NCBI RefSeq assembly: GCF_002927275.1
Contig: NZ_PRKW01000002.1
Coordinates: 248,001 to 312,000, forward strand
Source: Arthrobacter pityocampae
GTDB taxonomy: Bacteria; Actinomycetota; Actinomycetes; Actinomycetales; Micrococcaceae
Length of the DNA: 64,000 nucleotides
Direction of reading: 5' to 3'
Position numbers and translations under genes: made by a program. Below the pieces are notes generated by a model. That model saw nothing but the letters and a program-made list of their open reading frames with translations, had not been told where the DNA came from and ran no database searches. Below are positions 8,743 to 17,345 of this stretch, one piece after another. The stretch's first letter is position 1. Every line of letters begins with the position of its first letter.

Positions 8743-10818
8743 TCAGGCGTGGCCTGCGGACTGCATCTGCCGCAGTTCCTTCTTCAGGTCGCTGACCTCG
8801 TCGCGCAGCCGGCCGGCCAGTTCGAACTGGAGCTCGGCTGCGGCAGCGTGCATCTGGTCCGTGAGCTGCTGGATCAGATCCGTGAGATCCTCGGCAGGCA
8901 CGGAGGCCAGGCCCTCGTGCCGCTTGGCGCCCTTCTTGGGCTTCCGGGACTTGCCGGCCTCCTCGAGCAGTGCGCGCGTGTCGGCGTCCTCACGGTTGAT
9001 GGTGTCCGTGATGTCCGCGATGCGCTTCCGGAGCGGGGTGGGATCGATGCCGTGCTCCAGGTTGTGGGCCACCTGGATCTCGCGCCGCCGGTTGGTCTCG
9101 TCGATCGCCCGCTCCATGGAGTCCGTGATGCGGTCCGCGTACATGTGCACCTCACCGGACACGTTGCGTGCCGCGCGGCCGATCGTCTGGATGAGCGACG
9201 TCGCGCTCCGGAGGAAGCCCTCCTTGTCCGCGTCGAGGATGCTGACCAGTGACACCTCGGGAAGGTCGAGCCCCTCACGCAGCAGGTTGATGCCGACCAG
9301 GACGTCGAAGGTGCCCATCCGCAGTTCCCGCAGCAGCTCCACCCGGCGCAGCGTGTCGACGTCGGAGTGGAGGTACTCGACCTTCACCCCGTGCTCGAGC
9401 AGGTACCCGGTGAGGTCCTCGGCCATGCGCTTGGTGAGGGTGGTGACCAGGACGCGCTCGTTGATCGCCACGCGCTTGCGGATCTCGTCCAGCAGGTCGT
9501 CGATCTGCCCCTTGGTCGGCTTGACGACCACCTCGGGGTCGATGAGGCCCGTGGGGCGGATGATCTGCTGCACGAAGCCGTCGGCCTTGCCCAGCTCGTA
9601 CTTGCCGGGCGTGGCGGACAGGTAGACCGTCTGCCCGATGCGGTCTTGGAACTCGTCCCACTTCAGCGGGCGGTTGTCCATGGCGGAGGGCAGGCGGAAC
9701 CCGTGGTCCACGAGGGTCCGCTTCCGGGAGGAGTCCCCCTCGTACATGGCTCCGATCTGCGGGATGGTCACGTGCGACTCGTCGACGACGAGGAGGAAAT
9801 CGTCGGGGAAATAGTCGAGCAGGCAGTGGGGCGCGGACGCGGGATCGCGGCCGTCGATGTGCCGCGAGTAGTTCTCGATGCCGTTGCAGAAGCCCATCTG
9901 CGCCATCATCTCGAGGTCGTAGGTGACCCGCATGCGGAGGCGCTGGGCCTCGACGAGCTTGTTCTGCGACTCGAGTTCCGCCAGGCGCTGCTGCAGCTCG
10001 TCCTCGATGTCCTTGATCGCCCGCGTCATGCGGTCCTCACCGGCCACGTAGTGGGAGGCGGGGAAGACGTACATCTCCTCCTCCTCCCGGATGACGTTCC
10101 CGGTGAGCGGGTCGAGGGTGTAGATGTTCTCCACCTCGTCCCCGAAGAACTCGATCCGCAGGGCGTGCTCCTCGTACATGGGGATGATCTCGACGGTGTC
10201 GCCGCGCACCCGGAACGTGCCGCGGTGGAAGTCCATGTCGTTCCGCGTGTACTGCATGCCCACGAACTGGCGCAGCAGGGCGTCGCGGTTCATCTGGTCA
10301 CCGCGCCGCAGGGTGACCATCTTGTTGATGTACTCCTCGGGCGTGCCGAGGCCGTAGATGCAGGAGACGGTCGCGACGACGATGACGTCGCGGCGCGTCA
10401 GCAGTGCGTTGGTCGCGGAGTGCCGGAGGCGTTCGACCTCCTCGTTGATGGAGGAGTCCTTCTCGATGAAGGTGTCCGTCTGCGGGACGTAGGCCTCGGG
10501 CTGGTAGTAGTCGTAGTAGGAGACGAAGTACTCGACGGCGTTGTTGGGCAGCAGCTCCCGGAACTCGTTGGCGAGCTGCGCGGCAAGCGTCTTGTTCTGC
10601 ACCATGACCAGCGTGGGGCGCTGCACCTGCTCGATCAGCCAGGCGGTCGTGGCGCTCTTGCCGGTGCCCGTGGCGCCGAGCAGGACGACATCCTTCTCGC
10701 CCGCGTTGATCCGCGCGGACAGTTCCTTGATGGCGGTGGGCTGGTCGCCGGCCGGCGTGTACTCGCTGATGACCTCGAACGGGGCGACCACACGCTTGAT
10801 TTCCTGCGCAAGACTCAT
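8743..10818 (-). CDS. uvrB: Excinuclease ABC subunit B
   Basis: 691-residue UvrB, the helicase-like subunit that receives damaged DNA from UvrA and recruits UvrC in nucleotide excision repair. P-loop GATGTGKS is near residue 47, followed by the beta-hairpin region with [10 protein letters not shown]. Walker B is VVDESH, motif VI is QTIGRAARN, and the C-terminal UVR motif that binds UvrC lies around residues 645-680. The length is normal for the family. The start ATG is preceded at 6 nt by TACCGT, so the mRNA is probably leaderless. Confidence 0.97.
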   Translation of the reverse strand: MSLAQEIKRVVAPFEVISEYTPAGDQPTAIKELSARINAGEKDVVLLGATGTGKSATTAWLIEQVQRPTLVMVQNKTLAAQLANEFRELLPNNAVEYFVSYYDYYQPEAYVPQTDTFIEKDSSINEEVERLRHSATNALLTRRDVIVVATVSCIYGLGTPEEYINKMVTLRRGDQMNRDALLRQFVGMQYTRNDMDFHRGTFRVRGDTVEIIPMYEEHALRIEFFGDEVENIYTLDPLTGNVIREEEEMYVFPASHYVAGEDRMTRAIKDIEDELQQRLAELESQNKLVEAQRLRMRVTYDLEMMAQMGFCNGIENYSRHIDGRDPASAPHCLLDYFPDDFLLVVDESHVTIPQIGAMYEGDSSRKRTLVDHGFRLPSAMDNRPLKWDEFQDRIGQTVYLSATPGKYELGKADGFVQQIIRPTGLIDPEVVVKPTKGQIDDLLDEIRKRVAINERVLVTTLTKRMAEDLTGYLLEHGVKVEYLHSDVDTLRRVELLRELRMGTFDVLVGINLLREGLDLPEVSLVSILDADKEGFLRSATSLIQTIGRAARNVSGEVHMYADRITDSMERAIDETNRRREIQVAHNLEHGIDPTPLRKRIADITDTINREDADTRALLEEAGKSRKPKKGAKRHEGLASVPAEDLTDLIQQLTDQMHAAAAELQFELAGRLRDEVSDLKKELRQMQSAGHA

Positions 10819-10824
10819 GGTTCA

Positions 10825-10830
10825 ACGGTA
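10825..10830 (-). promoter_or_regulatory. -10-like TACCGT, leaderless uvrB
   Basis: On the minus strand TACCGT is followed by 6 nt and then the uvrB ATG at 10818. I did not identify a LexA box here. Confidence 0.4.
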
Positions 10831-10896
10831 GTCCCTGCCACCGACACTTCCCCGTCGGTTTGCTGGCGGCTGAAAGCCCCGGCGCCGTCCGGAACC

Positions 10897-11892
10897 TCAG
10901 GCGGACGCCGGCTCCGGGACGACCGTCACCGTGACGTCGACGGCCGGGTCGGCCGCCCGGTGGGACGCCGTCGACGGTGTGCCTCCGGCACCCGTGGGGC
11001 CGTCGGGCGGGAAGCCTGCCCGGGTGACGGCGTCCGACGCCGCGGCGGGGTCCGCGGCAGGGGGAACGACGACGCGGACGGCCGCGCGCACCCGGTCCTC
11101 CCGCACGTCGTCCCGTGCGTCCTCGCGCACGGCCCCCGGTGCCCCCTGCGGCCCTTCCTCCGGCAGCACGCGGCAGCCGGGCGGCAGGACGGCGTCCAGT
11201 TTCGCCCGGACACGATCCAGGAGTCCGAGCGTGCCGGCGAGGCCCGCCGTCGGACGCGCGACGCCCCGGTCCGCCGGCCGTCCTCCCGCGAGGTTGTCGC
11301 GGTACGGCACGATGCGTGTCTCCCACAGGGTGTCCGTGGCGGCGAGGAGCTCCTCGACCCCGCGGTCATTGACGAGCACGGCGTCCGCGGCACGCAGCCG
11401 GTCGTGCCGTGACGCCTGAGCCGCGATGCGCCGCTCGGCGTCAGCCCGCTCCATGCCGCGCCGGTCCACCATCCGGTCGATCCGCAGGGTGTCCGGGGCG
11501 TCGACGACCACGACGAGGTGGAACCGCGGGGCCTGGCCGGTCTCGACCAGGAGGGGGATGTCCTCGACGACGACGGCGCCCTCCGGCGCTCCGCCGATGA
11601 GGGCCGCGGCCGCAGCCCCGACGCGCGGATGCACGATGGCGTTGAGGCGCTCGCGGGCCGCCGCGTCGGCGAAGACGAGCCGCCCGAGGGCGGGCCGGTC
11701 GAGCGAGCCGTCCGCGTCGAGGATCTCAGGGCCGAAGGCGGCCACGACGGCGGCGAGCCCGTCCGATCCCGGCGCGACGGCGGCACGCGCCAGGACGTCC
11801 GAGTCCACGAGCACCGCCCCCCGGTCCGCGAGGCGGCGGGCCACCACCGACTTCCCGGCGGCGATGCCCCCTGTCAGTCCGATACGCAGCAT
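10897..11892 (-). CDS. coaE: Dephospho-CoA kinase with degenerate C-terminal tail
   Basis: Catalyses the last step of coenzyme A synthesis, ATP-dependent phosphorylation of the ribose 3'-OH of dephospho-CoA. The P-loop GLTGGIAAGKS is at residues 5-15, and the lid region has RRGMERADAERRIAAQ. The enzyme domain ends near residue 200 with the usual actinobacterial RIVPYRDNL. The 331-residue length exceeds the roughly 200 of a minimal CoaE. The remaining 130 residues look like a decayed version of the GrpB/UPF0157 domain that mycobacterial CoaE carries, and are rich in Ala, Asp and Pro. Start ATG at 11892 with TAGGGT 6 nt before it. Confidence 0.92.
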   Translation of the reverse strand: MLRIGLTGGIAAGKSVVARRLADRGAVLVDSDVLARAAVAPGSDGLAAVVAAFGPEILDADGSLDRPALGRLVFADAAARERLNAIVHPRVGAAAAALIGGAPEGAVVVEDIPLLVETGQAPRFHLVVVVDAPDTLRIDRMVDRRGMERADAERRIAAQASRHDRLRAADAVLVNDRGVEELLAATDTLWETRIVPYRDNLAGGRPADRGVARPTAGLAGTLGLLDRVRAKLDAVLPPGCRVLPEEGPQGAPGAVREDARDDVREDRVRAAVRVVVPPAADPAAASDAVTRAGFPPDGPTGAGGTPSTASHRAADPAVDVTVTVVPEPASA

Positions 11893-11898
11893 GAGCCC

Positions 11899-11904
11899 AC
11901 CCTA
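11899..11904 (-). promoter_or_regulatory. -10-like TAGGGT, leaderless coaE
   Basis: TAGGGT on the minus strand, then 6 nt, then ATG of coaE. Confidence 0.45.
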
Positions 11905-12015
11905 GTGCGCGCCCCGTCCGGGGCTGTCAAGACTCCCCCACGTCCGGGCTGCCGCCGGAGGAAATGTCGGAGGACCCTCATACGCTAAGCCCACTTACAT
12001 TGTTCGAGGAGGACC

Positions 12016-13683
12016 GTGACCATCACCCTGCAGGACCTTCAGGAAACCGCCGCCGCCACGTTCGGCTGGGACGATCTTCGCCCCGGCCAGGAGGAGGCCA
12101 TGAGCGCGGTCCTCGCGGGCCACAGCGTCCTCTGCGTCATGCCGACCGGCTCCGGCAAGTCGGCCATCTACCAGGTACCCGCCATGGCGCTCCCGGGCAT
12201 CGCCCTCGTCGTCTCCCCGCTCATCGCCCTGCAGCACGACCAGGCGGCGTCGATCAACGAGCACACGGGCGCCACCCGCGCCCGCGTCATCAACTCGGGC
12301 CTGACCACGGGCGAGGTGGAGGAGGCCTGGTCCGCCGCGTCCGAGGACGAGGCGACCCGGGCGAAGTTCCTGTTCCTCGCCCCGGAGCAGATCGCCCGGG
12401 ACGACGTCGCCGCGCGGCTGAAGTCCCTCGACATCTCCCTCGTGGTGGTCGACGAAGCGCACTGCGTCTCGTCGTGGGGGCATGACTTCCGGCCCGACTA
12501 CCTGCAGCTCGGGCATCTCCTGCGGGAGCTGGGCGCGCCCGTCGTCGCGCTGACCGCCACGGCGTCGCACCCCGTGCAGAACGAGATCATGGACCGGTTG
12601 CGGCTGGTGGACCCGGTGGTCCTCGTGGAGGGCTTCGACCGCCCGAATCTCTTCCTGGACGCTGTGCACCACGTGGAGGAGGAGGACAAGCTGCGCGCCG
12701 TGCGGGAGCAGGTCCTCGGGCTCACCGGGCCCGGGCTCGTGTACGTCGCGACGAAGAAGGCCGCGGACGGGCTCTCGGCCGAACTGCAGGAGAAGGGACT
12801 GCGCGCGGAGTCCTATCATGCCGGGAAACTCAGGCAGGAGCGGGAGGTGGTCCACCAGGGTTTCCTCGATGGCACGATCGACGTCGTGGTGGCGACCACG
12901 GCCTTCGGCATGGGCATCGACAAGCCTGACGTGCGGTATGTGGTCCACGCGGACATCTCGGATTCGCTGGACAGCTACTACCAGGAGATCGGCCGCGGCG
13001 GGCGCGACGGGCTCGAGGCGCGGGCGATCCTGCACTACCGCCCGGAGGACCTGTCCCTGCGCCGCTTCTTCGCCGCGAGATCCGTGAACCGCACGCAGCT
13101 GCGTGACCTGTTCGTGCTCATCGCAGCCCGGACCAAGCCGGTGAAGATCAAGAAGCTGAAGGAGCTCTCGGGCCTGTCCCCTCGGAAGCTGACCGGACTC
13201 CTCAATCTGCTCGAGGCGTCGGAGTGCATCGTGGAGGGAGCGAAGGGGTACCGCGCGCGGAAGATGACCGCCGCGGACGCGGTGGCGCGCGGGGTGGAGC
13301 AGGCGGAGATCCGGGAGCGGATCGACCAGTCCCGTGTCGAGATGGCGAGACGCTATGCCGAGACGCGAGGCTGCCGGCGGCAGTTCCTGCTCGGCTACTT
13401 CGGGGAGGAGCTCGCCGAGCCCTGCGGCAACTGCGGGAACTGTACCCGCCGCGAGTCCGCCGAAGGTCCGTCAGAGGCGGACGCCGTGCCGCCGGCGGAG
13501 GCCGGGACCGTTCCGTTCGACGTCGACAGCTCCGTGGATCATCCCGAGTGGGGCGCCGGCACGGTGATGGGGTACGACGAGGGCGTCATCACCGTCCTGT
13601 TCGATTCGGAGGGCTACAAGACGCTGTCGGTCGAGCTGGTCCTCGACAGGAAGCTGCTCACAGCACTCCCGGGCGCACGGTAG
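12016..13683 (+). CDS. RecQ-family ATP-dependent DNA helicase
   Basis: 555-residue RecQ-like helicase, a 3'-5' DNA unwinding enzyme for recombination and repair. Walker A is MPTGSGKSAIYQ, DEAH is in VVVDEAHCVSSWGHDF, and motif VI is QEIGRGGRDG. The Zn-binding subdomain ends in CGNCGNC. No HRDC domain is present. Instead the last 60 residues (HPEWGAGTVMGYDE, VLFDSEGYKTL) look like the small DUF3553 domain found at the end of some UvrD/RecQ proteins. The GTG at 12016 is chosen because GAGGAGGA sits just upstream. This gene has an SD leader, unlike many neighbours. Confidence 0.9.
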   Translation: MTITLQDLQETAAATFGWDDLRPGQEEAMSAVLAGHSVLCVMPTGSGKSAIYQVPAMALPGIALVVSPLIALQHDQAASINEHTGATRARVINSGLTTGEVEEAWSAASEDEATRAKFLFLAPEQIARDDVAARLKSLDISLVVVDEAHCVSSWGHDFRPDYLQLGHLLRELGAPVVALTATASHPVQNEIMDRLRLVDPVVLVEGFDRPNLFLDAVHHVEEEDKLRAVREQVLGLTGPGLVYVATKKAADGLSAELQEKGLRAESYHAGKLRQEREVVHQGFLDGTIDVVVATTAFGMGIDKPDVRYVVHADISDSLDSYYQEIGRGGRDGLEARAILHYRPEDLSLRRFFAARSVNRTQLRDLFVLIAARTKPVKIKKLKELSGLSPRKLTGLLNLLEASECIVEGAKGYRARKMTAADAVARGVEQAEIRERIDQSRVEMARRYAETRGCRRQFLLGYFGEELAEPCGNCGNCTRRESAEGPSEADAVPPAEAGTVPFDVDSSVDHPEWGAGTVMGYDEGVITVLFDSEGYKTLSVELVLDRKLLTALPGAR

Positions 13684-13736
13684 TGCCGCCGGCCCGACGA
13701 CGGGTCCCTGGCAGTAGGCCCGCGGACCCCCGGCAG

Positions 13737-14075
13737 CTAGCGTGGCTGGGCCGGGTTGGTGGGGTCGCCCTGGGACGGTGAATTGATCGGCGGTCCGGAC
13801 GTGACCGGGCTGACGGGAGAGCCCCCGGAGGTGCTGTCGACCTCGGGGTGTGACGTGCCCGCGCCGGCCGCGAGGTCGGCTCCGCCCTGCACCGCCTCGA
13901 GCCTCTGCTGCAGCACGAGCTTGACGGGGAGTCGGTCGCCGTGGGCCTCTTCATAGTCGAGCAGGGCCTGGAGGCCGCCCTCGTCGAGGCCGGTGATGCG
14001 CGTGGGTAGTGTCCCGAGCGGGATGTGGTCGTAATCGGGCAGGGGCAGTGCTTCATGGTCCGACGACTGGGTCAC
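13737..14075 (-). CDS. Conserved actinobacterial hypothetical protein
   Basis: 112 residues, GTG start at 14075 with AAGGAG upstream. The first 65 residues (PLPDYDHIPLGTLPTRI, then LLDYEEAHGDRLPVKLVLQQRL) form a compact helical unit of a type I recognise as recurrent in actinobacteria, with no assigned function. The last 45 residues are low complexity (Ser, Pro, Gly, Thr) and likely disordered. It faces the RecQ gene end to end and has no obvious operon partner. No catalytic motif is visible. Confidence 0.75.
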   Translation of the reverse strand: MTQSSDHEALPLPDYDHIPLGTLPTRITGLDEGGLQALLDYEEAHGDRLPVKLVLQQRLEAVQGGADLAAGAGTSHPEVDSTSGGSPVSPVTSGPPINSPSQGDPTNPAQPR

Positions 14076-14215
14076 GTCTACTCCTTGGCTCCGTGGTAAG
14101 CATGCTGAGGAACTCCAGCCTAGGCACGCCGTCCACCGCCCGATAAGTCTGGCGGATCCGATGAGGACGGCTCCTGAACGGGCGCCCGTCGCCCCGGCCG
14201 CACGTCCCCCGCACC

Positions 14216-14221
14216 TAGGAT
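14216..14221 (+). promoter_or_regulatory. -10-like TAGGAT, leaderless methyltransferase
   Basis: TAGGAT, 6 nt, then the GTG start at 14228. No SD is present in the gap. Confidence 0.5.
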
Positions 14222-14227
14222 TGGTCG

Positions 14228-15370
14228 GTGACCCCGTTCAGCCTCGACTCCCTGCGCCGCCGACCCGATTTGGAGGCGGCCGAGCTGGTCGCCGTGGATG
14301 CGGCGGACCGGCTGCTCCTCGACACCAGCGCGGACCGGCTCCGCCTCCCCGGCGACATCGCGACCATCAACGACTCCTACGGCGCGCTCACGCTCGGCGC
14401 CGCGCACCTCTCCGTCCGGGCTGTCCGCGCCTTCCAGGACGGCGTGGTCCACGAGCGGGCGCTCGCACTGAATGCGGCCGAGCAGGGGCTGCAGGACGCG
14501 TATCGGCCACTGCCCCTCGGCGCGGAACTCCTCGACGGCGTGTCGACCGTCCTGGTGCGCCTGCCGCGCTCGCTCGACGAACTGGAGGAGATCGCCTGGA
14601 CCATCGCAGCCCATGCGCGGCCCGACGTCGAGGTCCTGGCGGGAGGACGGGTCAAGCACATGTCCGTCTCCATGAACGCGGTCCTCGGCCGCTACTTCGG
14701 GAACGTCTCGGCGGGCCTCGCCCGGCAGAAGGCGCGGGTCCTCACGGCGTCGGCTCCCCTGCCGACGGGGGCGTCCACCTTCCCGCGCCGCGCACGGCAC
14801 GACGTCGGGCTCGCCCGCCCGCTGGAACTGCTCGCCTACGGGGCGACGTTCGGCGGGCCGGCGCTCGATCCCGGGACACGACTGCTGCTCCCCCATCTGC
14901 GCCGCCTCCCGGAGCTCCCGGCAATCTCCTCGGAGGACGCCGACGTCGTCGACCTGGGGTGCGGGAACGGTGCCATCGCAGCCTTCGTGGCGCTGGCCCA
15001 TCCGGACCTCCGGGTCCTCGCCACGGACCAGTCCGCCTCGGCGACGGCGTCCACGAGGGCGACGGCGGCGGCCAACGGGGTGGCCGACCGCATCACGGTG
15101 AGCAGGGACGATGCGCTCTCCGCCCTGGCGGACGCCTCCGTCGGCCGCATCATTCTCAACCCGCCCTTCCACCTCGGCAGCACGGTCCACGCCGGTGTGG
15201 CCCATCGGCTCTTCGATGCGTGTGCCCGGGTCCTCGCGCCCGGCGGGGAACTCATCACGGTGTGGAACAGCCACCTCCGCTACCGGCAGGCCCTCGAGCG
15301 GACCATCGGCCCCACCCGACAGCTCGACCGTTCACCGCGCTTCACCGTGACGGTGTCGACGCGCCGCTAG
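14228..15370 (+). CDS. RlmG/RsmC-like rRNA (guanine-N2) methyltransferase
   Basis: 380 residues with two halves. The N-terminal half (about 1-220) is a MTase-like domain without a SAM motif. The C-terminal half has the SAM motif VVDLGCGNGAIAAF and the catalytic NPPFH of N2-guanine or N6-adenine methyltransferases. Duplicated-domain RlmG and RsmC proteins methylate guanines in 23S or 16S rRNA and have this layout and length. Which guanine is modified cannot be told. The GTG start is favoured by a TAGGAT hexamer 6 nt upstream. The gene ends before a strong bidirectional hairpin. Confidence 0.85.
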   Translation: MTPFSLDSLRRRPDLEAAELVAVDAADRLLLDTSADRLRLPGDIATINDSYGALTLGAAHLSVRAVRAFQDGVVHERALALNAAEQGLQDAYRPLPLGAELLDGVSTVLVRLPRSLDELEEIAWTIAAHARPDVEVLAGGRVKHMSVSMNAVLGRYFGNVSAGLARQKARVLTASAPLPTGASTFPRRARHDVGLARPLELLAYGATFGGPALDPGTRLLLPHLRRLPELPAISSEDADVVDLGCGNGAIAAFVALAHPDLRVLATDQSASATASTRATAAANGVADRITVSRDDALSALADASVGRIILNPPFHLGSTVHAGVAHRLFDACARVLAPGGELITVWNSHLRYRQALERTIGPTRQLDRSPRFTVTVSTRR

Positions 15371-15503
15371 GACCACGCGCGACCGGAGCCTGGGCACGCG
15401 CCGTCGGGAAGCTCCCCGCGAGGGGACACGTCCGGTGGGTCGCAGCGCCCGACACCCGCCACACGTGCGCGCTCGACCACGGAACGGAGACGGGACCGGG
15501 AAC

Positions 15504-15540
15504 GGAGAAGGCCCCCGTCCGGAGGACGGGGGCCTTCTCC
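15504..15540. terminator. Bidirectional terminator, 17-bp stem
   Basis: GGAGAAGGCCCCCGTCC, a GGAG loop, and the perfect complement. It lies between the convergent methyltransferase and rpsA genes, so it can end transcripts from both sides. Confidence 0.85.
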
Positions 15541-15561
15541 GTGTACTGCTGTGACGGGAGC

Positions 15562-17040
15562 TTACGCCCCGGTCAGCTTCTCGCGGAGCGCGGCAAGCGC
15601 CTCGTCGGAAGCGAGCGTTCCCGAACCGGACCCGGACTCGGTGACGACGGGCTCGGACGAGTAGCTCGTCGAGTTCGACTCGGCGGGCTCGTTCGCCGCA
15701 GCGGCGTCGTCGGACGCGTGCTGGACGACCTGCTTCTTGTGCGACTCCCAGCGGGACTGCGCCTCGGCGTACTGGGCTTCCCAGGCAGCGCGCTGGTTCT
15801 CGTAGCCCTCGAGCCATTCGTTCGACTCGGGGTCGAAGCCCTCGGGGTACTTGTAGTTGCCCTCGTCGTCGTACTCCGCGGCCATGCCGTAGAGCGCGGG
15901 ATCGAACTCGGTGCTGTCGGCGTCGACGCCCTCGTTGGCCTGCTTGAGGCTGAGGGAGATGCGGCGGCGCTCCAGGTCGATGTCGATGACCTTGACGAAG
16001 AGCTCGTCACCCACGGAGACGACCTGCTCGGCCAGTTCGACGTGGCGGACAGCCAGCTCCGAGATGTGCACGAGGCCTTCGATGCCGTCCTCGACGCGGA
16101 CGAACGCGCCGAAGGGCACGAGCTTCGTGACCTTGCCGGGGACAACCTGGCCCAGGGCGTGCGTGCGGGCGAAGGTCTGCCAGGGATCTTCCTGCGTGGC
16201 CTTGAGCGACAGGGAGACACGCTCGCGGTCGAGATCGACCTCGAGGACCTCCACGGTGACTTCCTGACCGACCTCGACGACCTCGGAGGGGTGGTCGATG
16301 TGCTTCCAGGACAGCTCGGAGACGTGCACGAGGCCGTCGACGCCGCCGAGGTCCACGAACGCACCGAAGTTGACGATCGAGGAGACGACGCCCGGACGGA
16401 CCTGGCCCTTCTCGAGCTTGTTGAGGAACGTGGAGCGCACCTCGGACTGGGTCTGCTCGAGCCATGCACGACGCGACAGCACGACGTTGTTGCGGTTCTT
16501 GTCGAGCTCGATGATCTTCGCTTCGATCTGCTGGCCGATGTACGGAGCCAGGTCGCGGACGCGACGCATCTCGACGAGGGACGCGGGCAGGAAGCCGCGC
16601 AGGCCGATGTCCAGGATGAGGCCACCCTTGACGACCTCGATGACGGTGCCGGTGACGACGCCGTCCTCTTCCTTGACCTTCTCGATGTCGCCCCAGGCGC
16701 GCTCGTACTGAGCGCGCTTCTTGGAGAGGATCAGGCGGCCTTCTTTGTCTTCCTTCGTGAGCACCAGAGCCTCGACCTGATCGCCCACGGAGACGACGTC
16801 CCCGGGATCGACGTCGTGCTTGATGGACAGCTCGCGGGAAGGAATGACACCCTCGGTCTTGTAACCGATGTCGAGCAGGACCTCGTCGCGGTCGACCTTG
16901 ACGACGGTACCCTCGACGAGATCTCCGTCGTTGAAGTACTTGATGGTCGCGTCGATCGCTGCGAGAAAGTCCTCAGCGGTGCCGATGTCGTTGATCGCGA
17001 CTACGGGGGCACCTTGCTTCTCGGTGGTGGTGATGGTCAT
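15562..17040 (-). CDS. rpsA: 30S ribosomal protein S1
   Basis: 492-residue S1, the ribosomal protein that helps the 30S subunit bind mRNA. Four S1 (OB-fold) repeats are visible, starting around EGTVVKVDRDEV, GTVIEVVKGGL, PGVVSSIVNFGAF and PGKVTKLVPFGAF. Two more repeats are found in E. coli S1 but not in actinobacterial forms, so the length is normal. The acidic Ser/Glu-rich C-terminal tail is also usual. The ATG at 17040 (MTITTTEKQ) is chosen over an upstream ATG at 17082 because the intervening 14 residues are leader-like and a GGAG site precedes 17040. A clear promoter lies about 220 bp upstream. Confidence 0.96.
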   Translation of the reverse strand: MTITTTEKQGAPVVAINDIGTAEDFLAAIDATIKYFNDGDLVEGTVVKVDRDEVLLDIGYKTEGVIPSRELSIKHDVDPGDVVSVGDQVEALVLTKEDKEGRLILSKKRAQYERAWGDIEKVKEEDGVVTGTVIEVVKGGLILDIGLRGFLPASLVEMRRVRDLAPYIGQQIEAKIIELDKNRNNVVLSRRAWLEQTQSEVRSTFLNKLEKGQVRPGVVSSIVNFGAFVDLGGVDGLVHVSELSWKHIDHPSEVVEVGQEVTVEVLEVDLDRERVSLSLKATQEDPWQTFARTHALGQVVPGKVTKLVPFGAFVRVEDGIEGLVHISELAVRHVELAEQVVSVGDELFVKVIDIDLERRRISLSLKQANEGVDADSTEFDPALYGMAAEYDDEGNYKYPEGFDPESNEWLEGYENQRAAWEAQYAEAQSRWESHKKQVVQHASDDAAAANEPAESNSTSYSSEPVVTESGSGSGTLASDEALAALREKLTGA

Positions 17041-17257
17041 GTAGTTGGGGCTCCGTTGTGGAAGATTAGTTGCTCCGGTCACGCCGGCCCCCGCGGATCC
17101 GACGGGGTCGGGTGCGGGGTCCTGTGTCCGGATGTGGACGAATTGGACCGAATCTCGGTGAGATTCAGGGATGGTGGTGCACGCTCATGGATCGCCGGTC
17201 GAGTACCGTTGGACGGCCGAGCACCGGAAAGCATCAGAGCGCACCACGCGCCTGTCT

Positions 17258-17286
17258 AGTCTAGCGCCGGGCTCCAACACCGTCAA
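17258..17286 (-). promoter_or_regulatory. Sigma-70-type promoter for rpsA
   Basis: On the minus strand TTGACG (17281-17286), a spacer of exactly 17 nt, then TAGACT (17258-17263). Transcription would start near 17250, leaving a 5' leader of about 210 nt before the rpsA ATG, with a 7-bp hairpin (GAATCTC/GAGATTC) at 17150-17166. The 305 bases between rpsA and the next gene hold only these signals and a terminator. Confidence 0.7.
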
Positions 17287-17320
17287 AGCTGGGCGGAGGC
17301 TCCCGGGGATGCCGGACGAC

Positions 17321-17340
17321 GCGGCGCCAGGGGGCGCCGC
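17321..17340 (-). terminator. Hairpin after Eis-type acetyltransferase gene
   Basis: GCGGCGCC-AGGG-GGCGCCGC, 8-bp stem, 5 bases beyond the stop of the acetyltransferase gene on the minus strand. Confidence 0.5.
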
Positions 17341-17345
17341 ATCCC

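Noticed and set aside
14161-17259. Plus-strand open frame of about 1000 codons running into rpsA
   Set aside because: It runs through the methyltransferase in another frame and antisense to rpsA, and crosses a strong terminator. Not a gene.
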